Source: Pseudomonas sp. SCA2728.1_7
GTDB taxonomy: Bacteria; Pseudomonadota; Gammaproteobacteria; Pseudomonadales; Pseudomonadaceae
Direction: 5' to 3'
NCBI RefSeq assembly: GCF_018138145.1
Contig: NZ_CP073104.1
Location: forward strand, 1,860,001 to 1,924,000
Length of the DNA: 64,000 bases
The position numbers were made by a program, and so were the translations under genes. Shown piece by piece: positions 59,601-64,000 of the stretch. Each line of letters starts with the position of its first letter. Position 1 is the stretch's first letter. Below the pieces are notes generated by a model, which was not told the origin of the DNA, ran no database searches, and was given only the letters and a program-made list of their open reading frames with translations.

Positions 59601-60139
59601 GTCTCGCGGCGGCGCTCTTTATATTTCGAGATGCCGGCCGCTTCTTCGATGAAATTACGCAGGTCTTCGGGCTTGGATTCGATCAGCTTGGAGATCATCC
59701 CCTGCTCGATGATCGAATAGCTGCGCGGGCCGAGACCGGTGCCGAGGAAAATATCGGTGATATCGCGGCGACGGCACTTGGTGCCGTTGAGGTAATACGT
59801 GGTCTGGCTGTCGCGGGTGACTTTGCGGCGAATGGAAATCTCGGCATAGGCGGCGTACTCGCCCAGCAGCGTGCCGTCGGAGTTGTCGAAGACCAGCTCG
59901 ATGCTGGCCTGACTCACCGGTTTACGGCTGGTCGAACCGTTGAAGATGACGTCGGTCATCGACTCGCCACGGAGGTTCTTCGCCGAACTTTCGCCCATCA
60001 CCCAGCGTACGGCGTCGATGATGTTCGACTTGCCGCAACCGTTCGGCCCGACGACCGCCGCCATGTTACTGGGGAAGTTCACCGTGGTCGGGTCGACGAA
60101 GGATTTGAATCCCGCCAGTTTGATGCACTTGAGCCGCAC
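56651..60139 (-). CDS. smc: Chromosome segregation SMC protein
   Basis: A 1162-residue condensin ATPase. Walker A GPNGCGKSNIIDA at about 32-44, two long coiled coils, a hinge at about 510-650 (ETVLGADLQAVLVDDFSGF), the ABC signature LLSGGEKALTALAL and Walker B CMLDEVDAPLDDANV. GTG start at 60139 lies two bases after the GntR stop. No scpAB here, which is normal in Pseudomonas. Confidence 0.97.
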   Translation of the reverse strand: MRLKCIKLAGFKSFVDPTTVNFPSNMAAVVGPNGCGKSNIIDAVRWVMGESSAKNLRGESMTDVIFNGSTSRKPVSQASIELVFDNSDGTLLGEYAAYAEISIRRKVTRDSQTTYYLNGTKCRRRDITDIFLGTGLGPRSYSIIEQGMISKLIESKPEDLRNFIEEAAGISKYKERRRETENRIRRTHENLARLTDLRDELERQLERLHRQAEAAKKYQEFKAEERQLKAQLSALRWQDLNDQVGQRESIIGTQEISFEALVAEQRNADAAIERLRDGHHDLSERFNLVQGRFYSVGGDIARVEQSIQHGQQRLRQLQDDLKEAERARLETESHLGHDRTLLLTLGEELDMLTPEQEVTSAAAEEAAAALEDSESVMHGWQEQWDAFNLTAAEPRRQAEVQQSRIQQLETSMERLADRQKRLGEERALLSADPEDAAIMELNEQLAESEATLEDLQTSEEAQVEKLEQLRQELQQALTAQQQAQGDLQRLNGRLASLEALQQAALDPGTGTAEWLKEHNLAERPRLAEGLKVEAGWELAVETVLGADLQAVLVDDFSGFDLSGFTQGDLRLLSPASDGVRVAGSLLDKVDAQIDLSPWLGQVKPVDSLEQALALRGQLSAGESLISRDGYWVGRHFLRVRRASEAESGMLARGQEIEALHLEREEKEATVEAMETRLQTLRAQQRQQENGREHLRRLLQDEARQQGELKAQLSAGKAKAEQLTLRRTRLDEELVELGEQRELEHEQIGEARMQLQEALDAMALDTEQRELLLAQRDSLRERLDRVRQEARQHKDHAHQLAVRLGSLRAQHDSTRQALERLEMQAERLTEKREQLSLNLEEGEAPLEELRLKLEELLDKRMTVDEELKTAQIALEDADRELRDAEKRRTQAEQQSQLIRGQLEQQRMEWQALTVRRKALQDQLLEDGYDLNGVLATLTAQASEREAEDELERINARIQRLGAINLAAIDEYTQQSERKRYLDAQDADLVEALETLENVIRKIDKETRNRFKDTFDQINGGLQALFPKVFGGGRAYLELTGEDLLDTGVTIMAQPPGKKNSTIHLLSGGEKALTALALVFAIFKLNPAPFCMLDEVDAPLDDANVGRYARLVKEMSQTVQFIYITHNKIAMEMAEQLMGVTMHEPGCSRLVAVDVEEAMAMVDA

Positions 60140-60141
60140 GC

Positions 60142-60801
60142 TTAGGCAACCGTCAGGGCGGAAACCACCAGATCGCAGCTGCGCTGGGCGTAAGCCGTCA
60201 GCACGATGCGGATCTGCGGCAAATCACGGGCAAGCACGGCGGCGAGCAGGCGTTCGAACAGTTCGAGGAACTCGCTCATTGAAGCCTTGCGCTGTTCGAG
60301 GGCGAGGAAGTAAGCACGACTCATCGCCGGCTGCAGATTCTCGACCGTCTCTTGCAGGTACGGGTTATTGGCGAACGGATAGGCGGCGCGCATCACGCTG
60401 AAGCTGTCGTCGACGAAGCTGCGGATATCCTGGCGCTCGTAGCTGGCGGTGAGGCGCTGCTGGATCTGCACGAACGGCGCCATGTCCGACTGCACTTGCC
60501 AGCCATTGGCCACCGAGTTGCCGAGCAAAATGTACAGCTCGCTCATCAGCGTGCACAGGCTCTGCACCTTGTGCGGCGTCAGCTCGGTGACATGCGCGCC
60601 ACGACGCGGCAGGATCGCGATCAGGTGACGGCGTTCGAGGATCAGCAAGGCTTCGCGGACCGAACCGCGGCTGACATTGAGGGCCAGCGTGACCTTCTGT
60701 TCCTGGATGCGCTCTCCCGGCTTCATTTCGCCACGAATGATGCGTTCGGCGAGGTGGTGAGCGATTTGCTCGGCGAGGCTGTCCGGCGCCTTGAACGTCA
60801 T
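60142..60801 (-). CDS. GntR-family (FCD) transcriptional regulator
   Basis: A 219-residue regulator: winged helix-turn-helix (LAERIIRGEMKPGERIQEQK and ALNVSRGSVREALLILERR) and an all-helical FCD-like domain. It is divergent from xdhA over 290 bases and likely controls the xanthine dehydrogenase genes. Its stop lies two bases before smc, so smc may be co-transcribed. Effector unknown; a purine metabolite is plausible by context. Confidence 0.92.
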   Translation of the reverse strand: MTFKAPDSLAEQIAHHLAERIIRGEMKPGERIQEQKVTLALNVSRGSVREALLILERRHLIAILPRRGAHVTELTPHKVQSLCTLMSELYILLGNSVANGWQVQSDMAPFVQIQQRLTASYERQDIRSFVDDSFSVMRAAYPFANNPYLQETVENLQPAMSRAYFLALEQRKASMSEFLELFERLLAAVLARDLPQIRIVLTAYAQRSCDLVVSALTVA

Positions 60802-61091
60802 GGTTGTCCTTCAAACTCTATCGATCTGCACAAGCGGCGCAGTGTAGCGCAAATGCACGGTCATGGCGGAGTGCCCACTCAGCGGTTTTTGGCACGAATC
60901 CCGCAGTTTTCTTTAGAAAACCAAACAAAAAACCAGGCTGACCAATGAAGGTCAATACTGAATAGACACGTTGTTGATCGACGAAATGGATTTTCCTGAC
61001 CTTTAAGTCAGAAAACCATTGACCGAAAAGTCAGACCTGCTAAATTCGGCTCAAGTCGGTTAACAACAATAATGAGTCTGCGAGGCCTTCC
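60802..61091. other. GntR-xdhA divergent control region
   Basis: 290 bases with no gene. It holds the inverted repeat listed separately, a further AAAAGTCAGACC at 61026-61037 repeating the right arm, and an AT-rich segment before xdhA (GGTTAACAACAATAATGAG). Confidence 0.55.
60991..61015. promoter_or_regulatory. Candidate operator upstream of xdhA
   Basis: TTTTCCTGAC - CTTTAA - GTCAGAAAA: an inverted repeat with one extra base in the left arm. The half-site AAGTCAGA recurs 24 bases downstream, giving three sites in tandem, suited to a dimeric regulator such as the divergent GntR protein. Confidence 0.45.
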
Positions 61092-62546
61092 GTGATCCAG
61101 TTTTTACTTAACCAGGAACTCCGTAGCGAGCACGCCCTGGACCCGAATCTGACTGTGCTCAATTACCTGCGTGAACACGTGGGTAAATCGGGCACCAAAG
61201 AAGGTTGCGCCAGCGGTGACTGCGGCGCCTGCACCGTGGTGGTCGGTGAGTTGCAAACGGATGACGCTGGCCGCGAACACATTCGCTATCGCAGCCTCAA
61301 CTCGTGCCTGACCTTTGTCTCGTCGCTGCATGGCAAACAATTGATCAGCGTCGAAGACCTCAAGCACCAAGGAGAACTGCACAGCGTGCAGAAAGCCATG
61401 GTCGAGTGCCATGGCTCGCAGTGCGGCTTCTGCACCCCCGGTTTCGTCATGTCGCTGTTCGCCCTGCAGAAGAATAGCGATGCACCGGATCAGGCCAAGG
61501 CTCACGAAGCACTGGCCGGTAACCTCTGCCGCTGCACCGGCTACCGCCCTATTCTGGCGGCTGCCGAGCAATCGTGCTGCGGCAAGCAATCGGATCAGTT
61601 CGATGCCCGCGAAGCGGACACCATCGCGCGCCTGAAAGCCATCGCGCCGACCGATATCGGCGAACTCAATAGCGGCGACAAACGCTGCCTGGTGCCGCTG
61701 ACCGTCGCTGATCTGGCCGATCTCTACGACGCGTACCCACAAGCACGGCTGCTCGCTGGCGGCACCGACTTGGCGCTGGAAGTCACCCAGTTTCACCGCA
61801 CCCTGCCGGTGATGATCTACGTCGGCAACGTCGCGGAAATGAAGCGCATCGAAACCTTCGATGACCGCATCGAAATCGGCGCCGCCACCGCCCTCTCCGA
61901 CTGCTACGAAGCATTGAATGCCGAGTACCCGGACTTCGGCGAGCTGCTGCACCGCTTCGCCTCGTTGCAAATCCGTAACCAGGGCACCCTCGGCGGCAAC
62001 ATCGGCAACGCCTCGCCGATTGGTGACTCGCCACCGCTGCTGATCGCCCTCGGCGCGCAGGTGGTGCTGTGCAAAGGCGAAACCCGCCGCACCCTGAACC
62101 TCGACGATTACTTCATCGATTACAAAGTCACTGCCCGTCAGGAAAGTGAATTCATCGAGAAGATCATCGTGCCGCGCGCCACTGCCGAGCAGTTGTTCCG
62201 CGCCTACAAAGTCTCCAAGCGTCTGGACGATGACATCTCTGCCGTTTGCGCCGCGTTCAACCTGCGCGTGGAAAACGGCGTGATCACCGATGCGCGCATG
62301 GCGTTTGGCGGCATGGCCGCGATCCCGAAACGCGCCGCCCACTGCGAGGCCGCGCTGATCGGTGCGCCGTTCAATAACGCCGTGGTCGAACGCGCCTGTG
62401 CCGCGCTGGCCGAAGATTTCACCCCGCTCTCGGATTTCCGCGCCAGCAAGGAATATCGCCTGCTCAGCGCGCAGAACCTGCTGCGCAAATACTTCATCGA
62501 ACTGCAAACACCGCACATCGAGACTCGGGTGACCGCTTATGTCTAA
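61092..62546 (+). CDS. xdhA: Xanthine dehydrogenase small subunit
   Basis: A 484-residue iron-sulphur and FAD subunit. Two [2Fe-2S] motifs, CASGDCGACTVVVG and CGFCTPGFVMS (with a final CRCTGY), then an FAD domain (LLAGGTDLALEVTQ, GTLGGNIGNASPIGDSPP). It passes electrons from the molybdenum subunit to NAD in purine breakdown. The GTG start follows GAGG. It overlaps xdhB by eight bases. Confidence 0.96.
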   Translation: MIQFLLNQELRSEHALDPNLTVLNYLREHVGKSGTKEGCASGDCGACTVVVGELQTDDAGREHIRYRSLNSCLTFVSSLHGKQLISVEDLKHQGELHSVQKAMVECHGSQCGFCTPGFVMSLFALQKNSDAPDQAKAHEALAGNLCRCTGYRPILAAAEQSCCGKQSDQFDAREADTIARLKAIAPTDIGELNSGDKRCLVPLTVADLADLYDAYPQARLLAGGTDLALEVTQFHRTLPVMIYVGNVAEMKRIETFDDRIEIGAATALSDCYEALNAEYPDFGELLHRFASLQIRNQGTLGGNIGNASPIGDSPPLLIALGAQVVLCKGETRRTLNLDDYFIDYKVTARQESEFIEKIIVPRATAEQLFRAYKVSKRLDDDISAVCAAFNLRVENGVITDARMAFGGMAAIPKRAAHCEAALIGAPFNNAVVERACAALAEDFTPLSDFRASKEYRLLSAQNLLRKYFIELQTPHIETRVTAYV

Positions 62547-64000
62547 CCATCACGGCGTAGAGAAAACTCAAGCTGAACTGGCTGAATTGTTCGCCAAGGA
62601 TCTGACCTCCGGTGTCGGCCGCAGCGTCAAGCACGACAGCGCCGCCAAGCACGTGTCCGGTGAAGCGCAGTACATCGACGACCGCCTGGAATTTCCGAAC
62701 CAACTGCACCTGTACGCACGCATGTCGGACCGCGCCCACGCAAAAATCATCAGCATCGATACGTCACCGTGCTACGCCTTCGAGGGCGTGCGCATCGCCA
62801 TCACCCACGAAGACGTGCCGGGCCTGAAAGACATCGGCCCGTTGATGCCGGGCGACCCGCTGCTGGCCATCGATAACGTGCAGTTCGTCGGTCAACCGGT
62901 GCTGGCCGTCGCGGCGAAAGATCTGGAAACCGCGCGCAAAGCCGCGATGGCGGCGATCATCGAATACGAAGATCTCGAACCTGTGCTCGACGTGGTTGAA
63001 GCGCTGCGCAAACGCCACTTCGTGCTCGACAGCCACACCCATCAACGTGGTGATTCGGCCGGTGCATTGGCCACGGCTGAACACCGCATTCAAGGCACGC
63101 TGCACATCGGCGGCCAGGAACACTTCTATCTGGAGACGCAAATCTCCTCGGTAATGCCGACTGAAGACGGCGGCATGATCGTTTACTGCTCGACGCAGAA
63201 CCCCACCGAAGTGCAAAAACTGGTCGCCGAAGTGCTCGACGTGTCGATGAACAAAATCGTCGTCGACATGCGCCGCATGGGCGGTGGTTTCGGTGGCAAG
63301 GAAACTCAAGCCGCCAGTCCGGCGTGCCTGTGCGCGGTGGTCGCGCACCTCACCGGCCAGCCGACCAAGATGCGCCTGCCGCGCGTCGAAGACATGCTGA
63401 TGACCGGCAAGCGTCACCCGTTTTACGTCGAGTACGACGTCGGCTTCGACAGCACCGGGCGTCTGCACGGGATCAATATGGACCTGGCCGGCAACTGCGG
63501 CTGCTCGCCGGACTTGTCCGCCTCGATCGTTGACCGCGCGATGTTCCACTCGGACAACTCGTACTACCTCGGCGACGCGACCATCAACGGTCACCGCTGC
63601 AAGACCAACACCGCGTCGAACACCGCTTACCGTGGTTTCGGTGGCCCGCAAGGCATGGTCGCGATCGAAGAAGTGATGGACGCGATTGCCCGTCACCTGC
63701 AGCTTGATCCGCTCGCAGTACGCAAGGCCAACTACTACGGCAAGACCGAGCGCAACGTCACCCATTACTACCAGACCGTCGAGCACAACATGCTCGAAGA
63801 GATGACCGCTGAACTGGAAGAAAGCAGCCAGTATCACGAACGCCGCGAAGCAATTCGTCGCTACAACGCCAACAGCCCGATCCTGAAAAAAGGCCTGGCG
63901 CTGACCCCGGTGAAATTCGGCATTTCCTTCACCGCGAGTTTCTTGAACCAGGCCGGTGCGCTGATCCACATCTACACCGACGGCAGCATCCACCTGAACC
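62539..64000 (+). CDS. xdhB: Xanthine dehydrogenase molybdopterin subunit, 5' part
   Basis: The first 487 codons run to the right edge; the complete protein is near 800 residues. Visible are KHVSGEAQYIDD, EHFYLETQ (substrate/Mo site), RRMGGGFGGKETQA and NTAYRGFGGPQG. It binds molybdenum cofactor and hydroxylates hypoxanthine and xanthine. ATG 62539 is within the xdhA 3' end. The 3' part is outside the window. Confidence 0.96.
   Translation, partial: MSNHHGVEKTQAELAELFAKDLTSGVGRSVKHDSAAKHVSGEAQYIDDRLEFPNQLHLYARMSDRAHAKIISIDTSPCYAFEGVRIAITHEDVPGLKDIGPLMPGDPLLAIDNVQFVGQPVLAVAAKDLETARKAAMAAIIEYEDLEPVLDVVEALRKRHFVLDSHTHQRGDSAGALATAEHRIQGTLHIGGQEHFYLETQISSVMPTEDGGMIVYCSTQNPTEVQKLVAEVLDVSMNKIVVDMRRMGGGFGGKETQAASPACLCAVVAHLTGQPTKMRLPRVEDMLMTGKRHPFYVEYDVGFDSTGRLHGINMDLAGNCGCSPDLSASIVDRAMFHSDNSYYLGDATINGHRCKTNTASNTAYRGFGGPQGMVAIEEVMDAIARHLQLDPLAVRKANYYGKTERNVTHYYQTVEHNMLEEMTAELEESSQYHERREAIRRYNANSPILKKGLALTPVKFGISFTASFLNQAGALIHIYTDGSIHLN

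Noticed and set aside
56583..60145. Several plus-strand frames opposite smc, up to 420 residues
   Set aside because: Mirror images of the coiled-coil coding sequence; rich in Leu/Gln/Arg with no start signals.

Overview
The window is chromosomal DNA of a fluorescent Pseudomonas (P. fluorescens group). Three things point there: gene order from cbb3 oxidase through hemN-anr-apt, recR-ybaB-dnaX and ligA-zipA-smc to xdhAB follows the P. aeruginosa PAO1 block (from memory of that genome); Pseudomonas-type REP palindromes lie in many intergenic gaps; and pyoverdine-type synthetase genes occupy the left edge. No tRNA, rRNA, CRISPR array or transposase was seen.

Layout. (1) 1-12.3 kb: the edge of a pyoverdine locus, with the first 3339 codons of a non-ribosomal peptide synthetase (modules C-A-T-E, C-A-T-E, then C), a type II thioesterase, and a divergent SCP2-JmjC/cupin fusion. 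The thioesterase and fusion genes share an intergenic region with back-to-back PvdS-type iron-starvation boxes. (2) 12.4-25.1 kb: accessory genes: MFS transporter, SDR plus GH15 glucanase pair, an unknown gene plus a BRCT protein, a GlxA-type regulator opposite isonitrile hydratase, a CPBP protease, an Aer-type receptor with a sigma-28-like promoter, a DUF6124-like gene with an unusual leader, a 111-bp tandem array and an alpha/beta hydrolase. (3) 25.2-43.8 kb: low-oxygen respiration. Two complete ccoNOQP operons are followed by the assembly genes ccoG, ccoH, ccoI, ccoS, a TauE/SafE-like membrane protein, hemN (oxygen-independent haem synthesis) and anr, the FNR-type oxygen sensor. ANR-type boxes occur before the first ccoN, the second ccoN, ccoG and hemN. 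A small island (toxin-antitoxin pair, short peptide, secreted phosphoesterase) separates ccoP from ccoG, and an 87-bp tandem array separates ccoH from ccoI. (4) 43.9-64 kb: housekeeping: apt, acyl-CoA dehydrogenase, recR, an inserted NADP-dependent oxidoreductase, ybaB, dnaX, the SRP RNA, a zinc peptidase-like protein, ligA, zipA, smc, a GntR regulator, and xdhA with partial xdhB at the right edge.

The most interesting points are the iron-box-controlled SCP2-JmjC oxygenase candidate beside the synthetase, an ANR box hidden inside a divergent coding sequence upstream of the first ccoN, two tandem arrays whose periods are multiples of three, and the TTTAGTA-rich leader of the DUF6124-like gene. 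All assignments come from reading the sequence; no search or alignment was run.
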